NCBI RefSeq assembly: GCF_003047265.1
Contig: NZ_PZYY01000004.1
Span: 186,001-250,000 of the forward strand
Origin: Nocardioides terrigena
GTDB taxonomy: Bacteria > Actinomycetota > Actinomycetes > Propionibacteriales > Nocardioidaceae
Length of the DNA: 64,000 bases
Direction: 5' to 3'
The first letter of the stretch is position 1. Each line of letters starts with the position of its first letter. Shown here one piece after another: positions 39,990-49,340 of the stretch. The notes under the pieces are model-generated. The model searched no databases. It was not told the DNA's origin and was given only the letters and a program-made list of their open reading frames with translations. Both the position numbers and the translations under genes were made by a program.

Positions 39990-40949
39990 TCAGGCGAGCA
40001 GATCGCGCGCCGGCGTGGCGACCGTGTGCACGTCGTGCGCGGGGGTTGCGGTGTCGTCGTCCCAGTCGCCGTTGACGAGGGACGCGAGGCCCTCGGCCAG
40101 GCCGGCGAGCTCGGTGGTCGCGATGCCCATCATCTCGGCCACCGCCCGCGCGTTGGCGGGACGGTCCTCGGGCTTCTTCTCGAGCAGCGAGGCCACGACG
40201 GCACGCAGCTCGGGCGGGACCTCCTCGGCCAGCGGCGGGGGCGGCTCGTTGACGTGCGACATCGCGGTGGCGATGGGCGTGCCCCGGTCGAAGGGCCGGA
40301 TGCCGGTGAGCATCTCGTGCGCGACCACGCCGAGGGCGTAGAGGTCGCTCGCACCGGTCGCCGGCTGACCGAGCGCCTGCTCGGGGCTGATGTAGTTGGG
40401 GGTGCCGAGCATCTCGCCGACGCGGGTGTGCCCGCGGGCGTCGAGCGCCCTCGCGATGCCGAAGTCGGTGAGCATCACGACGCCGTCGTCGCGGACCAGG
40501 ATGTTGGCGGGCTTGACGTCGCGGTGCACGACACGCGCCTCGTGGGCCACGCCCAGGGCGAGGGCGGCCTGGCTGATGATCGAGCGCACGACGTCGGGCT
40601 CGAGGGTGCCGGCCTCGCGGATCACCGCGGACAGCGGGGCACCGGGCACGAGCTCCATCACGAGGTAGGTGAGGTGGTCGTCCTCGCCGTAGTCGAAGAC
40701 AGTGGTGATGTTGGTGTGCATCAACGCCGCGGAGTGCCGGGCCTCGTCACGGAAACGCTTGGCGAAGATCTCCTCGTTGTCCGGGTCCGCGCGCATGATC
40801 TTGACCGCGACGGCACGCTGGAGCACGTCGTCCATCGCGCGCCACACGTCGGCCATGCCACCGGAGGCGATGCGCTCCTCGAGGACGTAGCGATCCCCCA
40901 GCCTGAAGCCTTGGGCGAGTCGTTCCACGGGCAAGGGGTCCCATCTCAT
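39990..40949 (-). CDS. Ser/Thr protein kinase (PknB-like, soluble)
   Basis: 319 residues from ATG 40949 (MRWDPLPVERLAQGFRLGDR). Hanks-type kinase: Gly loop ASGGMADVW, Lys50 in AVAVKIM, HRDVKPAN (Asp144, Asn149), DFG (162-164) and the activation-loop GTPNYISPEQ. Unlike PknB, there is no transmembrane helix or PASTA domain; the last ~45 residues are a short acidic tail. Regulation by dimerisation and autophosphorylation is expected from the family. No adjacent phosphatase or FHA gene, but an FHA protein is encoded at 50567. Confidence 0.95.
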   Translation of the reverse strand: MRWDPLPVERLAQGFRLGDRYVLEERIASGGMADVWRAMDDVLQRAVAVKIMRADPDNEEIFAKRFRDEARHSAALMHTNITTVFDYGEDDHLTYLVMELVPGAPLSAVIREAGTLEPDVVRSIISQAALALGVAHEARVVHRDVKPANILVRDDGVVMLTDFGIARALDARGHTRVGEMLGTPNYISPEQALGQPATGASDLYALGVVAHEMLTGIRPFDRGTPIATAMSHVNEPPPPLAEEVPPELRAVVASLLEKKPEDRPANARAVAEMMGIATTELAGLAEGLASLVNGDWDDDTATPAHDVHTVATPARDLLA

Positions 40950-41028
40950 CGAGCCATCAGTGCCCGTGCGGTCATCGCACACGCGTCTTCGGATGGTAAA
41001 CCCCTCAACTGCTTTCCACCTGATCACG

Positions 41029-41040
41029 CCCCCGAAGGGG
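41029..41040 (-). terminator. short hairpin after the monooxygenase gene
   Basis: On the minus strand a C4-TTCG-G4-type stem with a stable tetraloop lies 22-33 nt after the stop of the antibiotic-biosynthesis-monooxygenase-like gene. Confidence 0.4.
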
Positions 41041-41061
41041 TGGCTCACCGGCCCGGACGGG

Positions 41062-41358
41062 CTAGTTGCCGACCGGGACGAGGGGGTGGATCGCCACGTC
41101 CCCGCTGAGGGCGCCGTCCGCCGCGGCGAAGGCGGCCGCGATGTGCGGGGACTGCATGTGGGCGTCGAGGGCGGCCTGGTCGGTCCACCGCTCGACGGTG
41201 ACGAAGACGCCGGGCGCTGCCGCCGACTCGTACAGGTCGTAGGCCACGCACCCCGGCTCCTGCCTCGTCGCCTCGGTCAGCCCGGTGAGCGCCTCACGCA
41301 TCGCCTCGACGTGCTCGGCCTGGACGGGGATGGTCGCGACGACGTGCAGCTCGCTCAT
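41062..41358 (-). CDS. antibiotic biosynthesis monooxygenase-domain protein
   Basis: 98 residues from ATG 41358 (MSELHVVATIPVQAEHVEAM). A single ABM ferredoxin-like domain (EPGCVAYDLYESAAAPGVFVTVERW), a YgiN/quinol-monooxygenase-like small protein. Substrate unknown. Upstream of the kinase gene on the same strand with a hairpin between, so probably separate. Confidence 0.9.
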   Translation of the reverse strand: MSELHVVATIPVQAEHVEAMREALTGLTEATRQEPGCVAYDLYESAAAPGVFVTVERWTDQAALDAHMQSPHIAAAFAAADGALSGDVAIHPLVPVGN

Positions 41359-41483
41359 GGCAGTGCCCTCTCGTAGGTGTGCTCGCACCCTAGGCCCACC
41401 GACGGATGGGGTCCGTTCCCCATGGGTACGACGCTCCGGGTCGCGCAGGCTGGGACCCACACCCGGCAGGTGAGGAGACCGGC

Positions 41484-42995
41484 ATGCCCCACGCCGCTGA
41501 CGCGCTCATCGCACTGGGCGGCGCCCTGCTCGTGTGCGGCCTGCTGGCGCGGGGCGGCGTCCGGCTCGGCCTCCCCACGGTCCCGCTGTTCATGCTCGCC
41601 GGCGTCGTCTTCGGGCCGAGCACCGGCGGCATCGACCTGGTCAGCGACCCGCACGACCTCGAGCTGGTGGCGCGGCTCGGACTCGTCTTCCTGCTGTTCT
41701 ACCTCGGCCTCGAGTTCTCCCTCGACCAGCTCGTCGCGGGTGGTCGCCGGCTGGTGACGGCGGCGACGATCTACCTGGTCCTCAACGTGGGCGGCGGCCT
41801 GGTCTACGGATTCAGCCTCGGCTGGGGGGTCGCGGAGGCGCTGGTCATCGCCGGGATCGTGGGCATCTCGTCCACCGCGATCGTCACCAAGCTGATCGTC
41901 GAGAACCGGCGCCTCGGCAACCGCGAGACCCGCACCATCCTGGGCATCGCGGTGATCGAGGACATCTTCCTAGCGTTCTACCTCGCGCTCCTCCAGCCCG
42001 TGCTCGGCGGCGCCGACGGACCGGCCGAGGCGATCACCGGCATCGCGACCGCCTTCGCCTTCCTGCTCGGGCTCGGGGCGATCGCCCGCTGGGGAGCCGG
42101 GCTCGTCGGGCGGCTGGTCAGCACCCCCGACGAGGAGATCGTGGTCGTCGTCTTCACCGGGCTCGCGATCTTCACCGCCGGTGTCGCCGAGGCGCTGGGG
42201 GTCTCGGACGCGATCGGCGCCTTCATGGTCGGCCTGATCCTCGGCGCCACCGCCAAGGCGGCACGGTTGCGGACGCTCACCCACCCGCTGCGGGACGCCT
42301 TCGGGGCGATCTTCTTCTTCCACTTCGGCCTGACCATCGACCCGATGGACGTGGTCGCGGTGCTGCCCGAGATCGCCGTCGCCGTCGTGATGACCGTGGT
42401 GCTGGCCACCGCGGCCGGGGTCTACGCGGCCCGGCTGCACGGCTTCGACCGGGTCGAGGCGGCAACCATCGGCTACACGGTGCTGACGCGTGGTGAGTTC
42501 TCCATCATCCTGGCGTCGCTGGCCGTCGCCGCCGGGCTCGACCAGCGCATCGGCAACCTCGCCGCCGGCTACGTCCTCGTCCTGGCCGTCGTCGGCCCGG
42601 TGATGTCCACCCAGTCCGAGCGCTTCAGCCGGCTCATCCCGCAGGCCGCCGTCGGCACGCCCGGTCCGCGTCCCGACACGGTCGCGCTCGACTTCGACGT
42701 CGGCTCGGGGTCGCTCTACAAGCTGGGCACCGAGCTCATCCAGGTGACCGTCAGCCCCGGCTCGCAGCTGCACGGCGTGTATGCCGGGGAGCTGCGGCTG
42801 CCGGAAGGGTCGACGCTGGCGCTGCTCGCCCGCGCCGGCGAGACCTTCACCCTCGAGCCGGCCACCCAGCTGCGCACCCACGACGTGGTGCTCGTCTTCA
42901 CCCGGCCCGAGCAGCGGGCCGCCGCCGAGCAACGGATCATGGCCGTGCACAGGGCCGGCCGGCTCGCGACCTGGCGCGGCGACGTCGGGCAGTGA
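41484..42995 (+). CDS. CPA2-family cation/proton antiporter with TrkA_C domain
   Basis: 503 residues from ATG 41484 with ribosome site GGTGAGGAG. About 12 helices; the CPA2 core includes GLEFSLDQLV, GISSTAIVTKLI and IGAFMVGLILGATAKA. Residues ~415-500 form a TrkA_C (RCK_C) ligand-binding domain (LGTELIQVTVSPGSQLHGVY). Probably potassium or sodium/proton exchange gated by a cytosolic ligand. Confidence 0.93.
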   Translation: MPHAADALIALGGALLVCGLLARGGVRLGLPTVPLFMLAGVVFGPSTGGIDLVSDPHDLELVARLGLVFLLFYLGLEFSLDQLVAGGRRLVTAATIYLVLNVGGGLVYGFSLGWGVAEALVIAGIVGISSTAIVTKLIVENRRLGNRETRTILGIAVIEDIFLAFYLALLQPVLGGADGPAEAITGIATAFAFLLGLGAIARWGAGLVGRLVSTPDEEIVVVVFTGLAIFTAGVAEALGVSDAIGAFMVGLILGATAKAARLRTLTHPLRDAFGAIFFFHFGLTIDPMDVVAVLPEIAVAVVMTVVLATAAGVYAARLHGFDRVEAATIGYTVLTRGEFSIILASLAVAAGLDQRIGNLAAGYVLVLAVVGPVMSTQSERFSRLIPQAAVGTPGPRPDTVALDFDVGSGSLYKLGTELIQVTVSPGSQLHGVYAGELRLPEGSTLALLARAGETFTLEPATQLRTHDVVLVFTRPEQRAAAEQRIMAVHRAGRLATWRGDVGQ

Positions 42996-43011
42996 GCGCG
43001 CGGCGTACGAC

Positions 43012-43575
43012 TCAGAGCGTGCGGATCACCTTCGCCGGCGAGCCGACCGCCACCACGCCGGACGGCAGGTCCTGCACGACCACGGAGCCCGCGCCCACGA
43101 CCGTGTCCGCGCCGATGGTGACGCCGGGACAGACGATGACGCCGCCACCGAGCCACACGTTGTCCCCGATCACGATGGGCTGGGCGGCCTCCCACTTGTC
43201 GCGGCGCGGGCCGGGCTCGACCGGGTGCGTCGCGGTGAGGAGCTGGACACCGGGGCCGATCTGCACGTCGTCGCCGATGGTCACTGTGGCCACGTCGAGG
43301 CTGACCAGCCCCCAGTTGACGAAGGTCCGGGCACCGATCGTCGTCTGGTAGCCGTAGTCGCACTGGAACGGCGGTCGCAGCTCGCTGCCCTCGCCGAAGG
43401 CGCCGAGCAGGTCGGTGAGCAGGGCACGACGCAGCTCGTGGTCGGTGGGGTCGGCGGTGTTGAGCCGGTGGGTCAGCTGCTGCGCGCGCCGCGACTCCTC
43501 CGCGAGGACCGGGTCGTCCGCGATGTAGGGGTCGCCGGCCAGCATCCGCTCACGCATCGTGCGCTCGTCACTCAT
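43012..43575 (-). CDS. maa: maltose O-acetyltransferase-like enzyme
   Basis: 187 residues from ATG 43575 (MSDERTMRERMLAGDPYIAD). The N-terminal Mac domain is followed by a left-handed beta-helix hexapeptide acetyltransferase: CDYGYQTTIGARTFVNWG, the catalytic His in TATHPVEPGPR, GDNVWLGGGVIVCPGVTIG. It acetylates sugars or related hydroxyl compounds. The name fits the family, not proven substrate. Confidence 0.92.
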   Translation of the reverse strand: MSDERTMRERMLAGDPYIADDPVLAEESRRAQQLTHRLNTADPTDHELRRALLTDLLGAFGEGSELRPPFQCDYGYQTTIGARTFVNWGLVSLDVATVTIGDDVQIGPGVQLLTATHPVEPGPRRDKWEAAQPIVIGDNVWLGGGVIVCPGVTIGADTVVGAGSVVVQDLPSGVVAVGSPAKVIRTL

Positions 43576-43644
43576 GCGCGCCAATCTACGCACGCGCCCC
43601 GAGGTCGCCGAAGCGCCGACGGGCAGCGGCGACGCGTGGCCGGC

Positions 43645-44127
43645 TCAGTTGAGCCGGGCGTACTGCACCGACAGCGCCGTGGCGATGCTGAGCCACACGG
43701 CGTACGGCGCCAGGACGAGGCCCGCCCAGGGCAGCGACCGGGCCACGAGCACGACCAGCACCCAGGTGAGGACCGCCGCCACGGCGAGGGCGACCGTGGC
43801 GGCGCCGATCCGGTGCGGGACGTAGAACAGCCACGCCCAGGCCAGCGCGGCGACCACCGAGGCCGCGAGGACGAGGGTGGCCGGCCACACGCCGGTCGCG
43901 TCAGCCGAGCGGGTGAACCACACGCCCACGCCCAGCAGCGCCAGGAAGTTGAGCGGCCACACGATCCCGAAGACCAGGTCCGGCGGCTGGAACGACGGCT
44001 TGGCCAGGCGGGAGTACCACCCCGGGTCGTGGGCGGTCCAGACGCTCGACAGGCCGGCGTACACCACCACGACGCCGACCCACACGACGGTCGCCGCCCA
44101 GCCGCCGGCGACGCCGGACCCGGTCAT
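43645..44127 (-). CDS. tspO: TspO/MBR family protein
   Basis: 160 residues, five predicted helices. The TspO signature LAKPSFQPPDLVFGIVWP is present, with Trp/Tyr-rich helix ends. TspO binds porphyrins and cholesterol-like ligands and acts in stress responses. Its ATG overlaps the stop of the upstream 127-residue gene (ATGA). Confidence 0.92.
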   Translation of the reverse strand: MTGSGVAGGWAATVVWVGVVVVYAGLSSVWTAHDPGWYSRLAKPSFQPPDLVFGIVWPLNFLALLGVGVWFTRSADATGVWPATLVLAASVVAALAWAWLFYVPHRIGAATVALAVAAVLTWVLVVLVARSLPWAGLVLAPYAVWLSIATALSVQYARLN

Positions 44128-44507
44128 GCCGGGTCCGCGGCCAGGCGGGCGCGGAGCACGTCGCCGAGCCGCGCGACCGAGCCCTCCAGCGCGTCGAGCT
44201 CGGCACCGACCACCAGCGGCCGCAGGCCGTCCGCCGTCCGGGCCAGGACCGCCGGGGCGCCGCACGCCGCCACCACCTCGCGCACGTCCGGTGGCATCTC
44301 GTCGAGGTGCAGCAGGTCGACCGGGACCCCCAGGTCGGCGACCATCCGGTCCCACTCGGGCTTGCGCCGCACGCGCCCGTGCGTGATGTCGCACAGCCCG
44401 CAGTGGCGGGTCCCGCGCACCTTGCCCCACACGTACGCCGCCTCGCCGAGGAGGCCGCCGTCGGCGTCGTACACCCCGACCAGGCGGGTGACGGACCGGT
44501 CGTCCAT
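44124..44507 (-). CDS. conserved 127-residue protein with CxxC-H motif
   Basis: Starts MDDRSVTRLVGVYDADGGLL. HCGLCDITHG (Cys-x-x-Cys flanked by His) is its distinctive motif and could be a metal or thiol site. The rest is alpha/beta with no family I can name. Translationally coupled to tspO, which suggests a joint role (tetrapyrrole or redox handling is possible, unproven). Confidence 0.75.
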   Translation of the reverse strand: MDDRSVTRLVGVYDADGGLLGEAAYVWGKVRGTRHCGLCDITHGRVRRKPEWDRMVADLGVPVDLLHLDEMPPDVREVVAACGAPAVLARTADGLRPLVVGAELDALEGSVARLGDVLRARLAADPA

Positions 44508-44585
44508 GGGATCTCCTGACGGTGGGACGGGACTCGGTCCGAGGCTAACCCCGCGCCCCGCGCCCCGCCGGACTAGCGTGGCGGG

Positions 44586-44879
44586 ATGGACCACGGCGCG
44601 ATGCGGCGGGCGGCGGACGCCGCGATCGTCCCGCTGGTCGCGTCCCTGGCCCCGTGGGGCGTGGTGGAGGCGCACTGGCTCCCCGACCGCAACGGCGAGC
44701 CGGTGCTCTGGGTCCGCGTCGGGACCGAGCTCCAGCGGGTCACTCTCGAGGCCCAGTCGTGGCTGCTGCCACAGCTGCACGTGATCCTCGCGCGGATGGG
44801 CATGCCGTCCGAGAAGGTCATGGGGTCGCGCCTCGAGGTCACCTCCGTCGAGGCCGAGACGCGCCTCTTCGAGGAGTGA
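44586..44879 (+). CDS. 97-residue unrecognised protein
   Basis: Starts MDHGAMRRAADAAIVPLVAS. Small alpha/beta protein without signal, Cys pair or known domain; contains PVLWVRVGTELQRVTLE, plausible beta strands. Divergent from the CxxC gene and convergent with the CorC-like gene. Confidence 0.6.
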   Translation: MDHGAMRRAADAAIVPLVASLAPWGVVEAHWLPDRNGEPVLWVRVGTELQRVTLEAQSWLLPQLHVILARMGMPSEKVMGSRLEVTSVEAETRLFEE

Positions 44880-44904
44880 CCGCACCGGTCGGGCCAGCCG
44901 GCGA

Positions 44905-46209
44905 TCAGGCCTCGCGGGACTGGTCGCCGGCCTCGTCGCCGACCCCGTCGCGGCGCAGCACCAGCCGGGTGACCCGGCTGCCGACCACCTCGGTCACCTC
45001 GAGGATGCCGCCGTCCACGGCGACCTGCTCCCCGACCTCCGGGATGTGCCCGAGCAGGGCGATCGCGTAGCCCGCGACGGTCTCGTAGCCGCCGTCGCGC
45101 AGCTCGATGCCGGTGTCGTCGGCGAAGTCCTCGAGGCTGGTGCCGCCGTCGATGTCGGCCGGGTCGCCGGACGGCTCGCGCTCGTCGACGTCGTACTCGT
45201 CGCGGATCTCGCCGATGAGCTCCTCGACGAGGTCCTCGAGGGTGACGATGCCGTCGGTGCCGCCGTACTCGTCCACGACGACCGCGAGGTGGGTGCCCTC
45301 GTGGCGCATGGTGGCGATGCACGGGAGCATCGGCTTGGTGCCGGGGACCATCAGCACCGGGCGGCACGCGTCCTTGACGAGTCGGTCCGGGGTGGCGTCG
45401 ATGGCCAGCAGGTCGCGCACGTGCAGGAAGCCGAGCACGTCGTCGAAGCCCTCGCCGGTGACCGGGTAGCGCGAGTAGGGCATGTCCCGGACCTGCGCTG
45501 CGGCCTCGGCGAGAGTGAGCCCGCCGTCGATGAAGGAGACGTCGGTGCGCGGGCGCATGACCTCCTTGACGTTGGTCTCGGTGGCGGCGAAGACGTCGCT
45601 GAGGATCCGGCGTTCCTCCTCGTCGAGGTCCTCGTGCGTCGACACCAGGTCGCGCAGCTCCTCCTCGGAGAGCTGCTCGCTGGTGGCGTGCGGGTCGCCG
45701 CCGAGCAGCCGGACCAGGGCGTTGGTCGACAGGGAGAGCAGCCAGATGACCGGCCGCATGGCCGTGGCGAACTTGTCGAGCACCGGCGCCACCGCCAGCG
45801 AGAGCGGCGCGGCCTTCTGCAGGGCGAGTCGCTTGGGCACGAGCTCGCCGAGGACCAGCGAGAGGTAGGCGATGACCAGGGTCAGCACGACGAGCGCCGT
45901 CGTCTGCGCGGCGTCCTCGCCCATCCCGAGGTCGACGAGGTACGGCGCGAGGTCGGGCGCGAGCGTCGACCCGCCGTACGCCGCGGAGAAGAAGCCGGCG
46001 ACGGTGACGCCGATCTGGACCGCGGCCAGGAACCGGTTGGGGTCGCGGGCGACCTGCGCCACCCGCACACCGCGGGCACCCTTGCGCTCCATGGAGACCA
46101 GCTGGCTCTCCCGGAGGGAGACCAGCGCGATCTCGGTGGCGGCGAAGACGCCACCGACGAGGACGAAGAGCAGGACCAGGCCGACGTTGAGGAAGGTCTG
46201 GGTGTCCAT
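44905..46209 (-). CDS. CorC/CNNM-like hemolysin-family membrane protein
   Basis: 434 residues. Four-helix DUF21/CNNM domain (1-190; AATEIALVSLRESQL, LVLGELVPKRLALQ), two CBS domains (about 210-330; MRPRTDVSFID, VVVDEYGGTDGIVTLEDLVE) and a C-terminal CorC_HlyC domain (350-430). The family moves Mg2+ or divalent cations, with CBS sensing of Mg-ATP. The last residues are acidic. Confidence 0.95.
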   Translation of the reverse strand: MDTQTFLNVGLVLLFVLVGGVFAATEIALVSLRESQLVSMERKGARGVRVAQVARDPNRFLAAVQIGVTVAGFFSAAYGGSTLAPDLAPYLVDLGMGEDAAQTTALVVLTLVIAYLSLVLGELVPKRLALQKAAPLSLAVAPVLDKFATAMRPVIWLLSLSTNALVRLLGGDPHATSEQLSEEELRDLVSTHEDLDEEERRILSDVFAATETNVKEVMRPRTDVSFIDGGLTLAEAAAQVRDMPYSRYPVTGEGFDDVLGFLHVRDLLAIDATPDRLVKDACRPVLMVPGTKPMLPCIATMRHEGTHLAVVVDEYGGTDGIVTLEDLVEELIGEIRDEYDVDEREPSGDPADIDGGTSLEDFADDTGIELRDGGYETVAGYAIALLGHIPEVGEQVAVDGGILEVTEVVGSRVTRLVLRRDGVGDEAGDQSREA

Positions 46210-46352
46210 CAGGCCCGTTCACCACCGATCGCACTCGGGAGTGAACGGCACGTACACGCGGGTCTGTCCATGCGCGCCAGCGTACGGACGGGGCGAAGAC
46301 CGCGCGGAATCCGCGGCCCCCGCCCCGTCCTGGTGGGGTCAGCCCACCGGGG

Positions 46353-48281
46353 TCAGTCCACCGGGTAGTCGACGACGTAGCTCGGGACCCCCGGGGCGGT
46401 GGCGTCGACGCGGGCGCCCACGTCGTTGACCACGTGCTCGATCGCCCCGGCGTCCAGGTTGACCGTCAGCAGGTGGTGCAGGCGGACCCCGCTCCTCGTC
46501 GGCACCTCGAAGCCGCGCTCGGTGACGATCGAGGGGTCGTTTCGGTTGAAGACGTAGACCCCGCCTCCGTAGAGGTCGTGCCGGCGCACATCGTCCGACA
46601 CCTTGTAGCCCGACCATCCGAGCGTGCCGTCCGGTCGGGTCCACTCCGCCTGCGAGGGCGGGTCGTAGGGCAGCTCGTTCTGGTAGAGCACGACCTCGCC
46701 GTCCTCGCCGTTCCAGATGGTGTTGTGCTCCTGGTAGTGCTCGACGAACAGGCCGGTCGCCCGCACCCGGTCGCCGTTGACGATCACGCCGACCCGGCCG
46801 GTGTTGGTGCGCCAGCGGTCGGTGTCACCGACTGCACCGGCGGTGAAGCCCTCGACCCCGTGGTCGGCGCGCCACACCCAGGCGTGGTCGATGAGGACGT
46901 CGTCGGCGTCGACCTGCAGGGAGACGTCTGCCCGGCCGACGTGGGGTCCACCGACGCGGAAATAGACGTCGTTGAGCGTCGTGCTGGGGGTGCCGTCCGG
47001 CCGGGTCCGGTCCCGACCGGGCTGCTGGGCCTCGATGTGCATCAGCGCCGGGGACGAGACGGGGCCCGCGTCGACGGTGACGCCGGCGACCACGACGCCG
47101 TCGGCGTGCTTGCCCACGACCAGCGGCACCGCGCCGCCGACGGCGGTCAGGGTCGCCTGGCCGAGGCCGAGCACGACGGTGTCGTCACGCCGGATGACGA
47201 GGCTGCGGTCGACGTCGTACACCCCGGGGGTGAGGAGCAGGTGCTTGCCGCGGGCGAGCTGCGAGGCGAGCTCGCGCGCGGAGTCGGTGGGGCGGGCGAC
47301 GTGGAAGTCCGACAGCGGGAGGCTGCGTCCGGCCGCGGTCCCCTCGGTCCAGTCGGTGCCGCGCGAGTCGGTGCGGGCGCTGGGCACCCGCACCTTCCAG
47401 GCGCCGGCGGGGTCGACGTACAGGAACGGCTTCTCGCGGCTGACCGGCGTCGTGTCGATGGTCGTGTAGGGCGGGGCGGGGAAGCCCGCCTCGGACGGGG
47501 CGCCGATGGTGCCGGCGAAGACCTGGTTCCACACGCCGTTGGACCAGCTGCCCACCTCGGAGTTGCGCGTGATCCACTGCTGCTGCGACCCGTTGATGAT
47601 CTCGCCCGCGCGCGAGTTGGCGAGGTAGCCGCCGCTGGCGAACTGCGGGCCCTCCGTGCAGTAGTCCATCAGCGAGAGGTTGCCGCCGCGGATGTCGACG
47701 CGGCGCAGCGACGAGGCCTGCGAGACGGCCCAGAAGTTGGCGGAGGCGCGGCAACCGTCCTGTCCGAGACCGTTGACCTGGATCGTGAGGTTGGACATCG
47801 AGCGCCAGAAGTTGTTGAGCGCCACGCAGTAGGTCTCGGTCGGCCCGTCGGTCAGGCACCGGTTGTAGACCTCGACCTTGCCGTTGATCACGGTGTCCGA
47901 CGGCGACGCGCCGAGACCGGCCACCTCGGTGTAGTAGCCGACCTTGATCTGCAGCGGCTCGGCGTCGGTGCCGTACGTGCCCGGGCGGAAGAGCAGGCTC
48001 CACCGCTCGGTGCCCATCTCGTCGTCCACCTGCCGCGCGTGGATCGCGTCGGCCTGCGCCTTGATCTCGGTGACCGGCATGGAGGGGTCGAAGACGACGA
48101 CGCGCGAGCCGAGATCGGGGACCTGCGCCCCCGGTGGGGCGGCGGTGGGCGCGGCGGCCCGCTGCGTCGCGGTGGCCGGTGCGGCGGTCAGGGCGGCCAG
48201 CGCCAGGCAGAGGGAGCCGAGCACCGCGGCGAGCCGCAGGGCCCGTCCGGGTCGACGGGCGGACAGGGGTTCACGAGACAT
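46353..48281 (-). CDS. secreted beta-helix polysaccharide-active protein (GH55-like)
   Basis: 642 residues. Sec signal peptide with ALRLAAVLGSLCLALAALTA ending near ATA-TQR. The mature protein looks like two parallel beta-helix halves, as in GH55 exo-1,3-glucanases and pectate-lyase-like proteins (SLMDYCTEGPQF, QQQWITRNSEVGSWSNGVWN, DVLIDHAWVWRADHG). Catalytic residues cannot be assigned. A LacI-type operator 23 nt upstream of the ATG supports sugar-responsive control. The most likely role is extracellular glycan breakdown (inference). Confidence 0.8.
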   Translation of the reverse strand: MSREPLSARRPGRALRLAAVLGSLCLALAALTAAPATATQRAAAPTAAPPGAQVPDLGSRVVVFDPSMPVTEIKAQADAIHARQVDDEMGTERWSLLFRPGTYGTDAEPLQIKVGYYTEVAGLGASPSDTVINGKVEVYNRCLTDGPTETYCVALNNFWRSMSNLTIQVNGLGQDGCRASANFWAVSQASSLRRVDIRGGNLSLMDYCTEGPQFASGGYLANSRAGEIINGSQQQWITRNSEVGSWSNGVWNQVFAGTIGAPSEAGFPAPPYTTIDTTPVSREKPFLYVDPAGAWKVRVPSARTDSRGTDWTEGTAAGRSLPLSDFHVARPTDSARELASQLARGKHLLLTPGVYDVDRSLVIRRDDTVVLGLGQATLTAVGGAVPLVVGKHADGVVVAGVTVDAGPVSSPALMHIEAQQPGRDRTRPDGTPSTTLNDVYFRVGGPHVGRADVSLQVDADDVLIDHAWVWRADHGVEGFTAGAVGDTDRWRTNTGRVGVIVNGDRVRATGLFVEHYQEHNTIWNGEDGEVVLYQNELPYDPPSQAEWTRPDGTLGWSGYKVSDDVRRHDLYGGGVYVFNRNDPSIVTERGFEVPTRSGVRLHHLLTVNLDAGAIEHVVNDVGARVDATAPGVPSYVVDYPVD

Positions 48282-48303
48282 GAGGGATCCTTCGGGGGGA
48301 TGG

Positions 48304-48317
48304 TGGAAGCGCTCTCA
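48304..48317. promoter_or_regulatory. LacI/CebR-type operator
   Basis: TGGAAGCGCTCTCA differs at only two positions from the actinobacterial CebR-type box TGGGAGCGCTCCCA and centres on the hallmark AGCGCT. Located 23 nt upstream of the beta-helix protein's start codon. No LacI-family gene is in the window, so the regulator acts in trans. Confidence 0.75.
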
Positions 48318-48435
48318 CGGAAGGGTCAGCATGCCATCCTCCTGTGACCGTCGCCACATCCGAGCCCCGTCCCCGGACGCACGGACGGCCCGGGCCGACG
48401 AGGTCCCGGGCCGTCGTACGACGGGGTGGTGCGTG

Positions 48436-49299
48436 TCAGCCGTCGAGGCGGGCGAGCTCCTCGGCGGTGAGCTCCAGGTCGGCGGCCGCGGCGGAGTCGC
48501 GGACCGACTCGGGACGCTTGGCGCCGGGGATCGGGATGACGCACGGCGACTGCGCCAGCTCCCAGGCGAGCGCGACCTGCTGGGCGCTGACGCCGCGGTC
48601 CTGCGCGACCTCGGCGAAGGCCGGGTGCTTGTCGGCGAGGCCCTTGGCGGCGTTGAGACCGCCCAGGGGGCTCCACGGCAGGAAGGCCAGCCCGAGCTCC
48701 TCACACACGTCGATCTCCGGGCGGCTGCTGAGGAACTTGGGGCTGAACTGGTTCTGCACGCTCACCAGCGCGTCGCCCAGGACCTTGTGCGCGGCGCGGA
48801 TCTGGTCGGGGTCGGCGTTGGAGAGGCCGATCGCGGCGACCTTGCCGCTGTCCGCGATCTCCCTGAGCGTGCCGATGACGTCGTCGTAGGACACGTCGGG
48901 GTCGGGACGGTGGTGCTGCCACAGCGCGATCTGCTCGACACCGAGGCGCTCGAGGCTGGCGTCGACGGCCGCGCGCAGGTGCTCCGGCGTGCTGTCGGTC
49001 GCCCAGTCCCCACTGTCGGTGCGCACGTGCCCGCCCTTGGTCGCGAGCACGACGCGGTCGCGCGCGCCCAGCTCGTCGAGCAGCGAGGCGATGAGGAGCT
49101 CGTTCTGGCCCTGCGCCGCCGCACCGTCGTCACCGGGGCCGTAGGCGTCGGCGGTGTCGAAGAGCGTGACGCCGGCGTCCAGCGCCGCGGTGACGGTGTC
49201 GAGGAGCTGCTGGCGCGGCTGGGCGCCGGTCTGGTCGAAGGTCATCAGGCCGAGGCCGATGGCCCCGACCCGGTGGGTTCCGAGGGTTCGTGTCTGCAT
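48436..49299 (-). CDS. aldo/keto reductase
   Basis: 287 residues from ATG 49299 (MQTRTLGTHRVGAIGLGLMT). AKR barrel: catalytic Asp/Tyr in FDTADAYGPGDD, Lys in VLATKGGH, His in WQHHRPD, NADPH site VIPIPGAKRPESV. It belongs to the pyridoxal-reductase/AKR13-like group by pattern. Substrate unknown. Confidence 0.93.
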   Translation of the reverse strand: MQTRTLGTHRVGAIGLGLMTFDQTGAQPRQQLLDTVTAALDAGVTLFDTADAYGPGDDGAAAQGQNELLIASLLDELGARDRVVLATKGGHVRTDSGDWATDSTPEHLRAAVDASLERLGVEQIALWQHHRPDPDVSYDDVIGTLREIADSGKVAAIGLSNADPDQIRAAHKVLGDALVSVQNQFSPKFLSSRPEIDVCEELGLAFLPWSPLGGLNAAKGLADKHPAFAEVAQDRGVSAQQVALAWELAQSPCVIPIPGAKRPESVRDSAAAADLELTAEELARLDG

Positions 49300-49340
49300 G
49301 TCGTCGACAGTACGACGCGCGCGGGCGGCCGCCTCCACCC

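Noticed and set aside
42996..43011. CGGCGTACGACTCAG considered as an attachment site because a similar string occurs near 18885
   Set aside because: Both are stop codon plus the common GTCGTACG context; no integrase or repeat pair.
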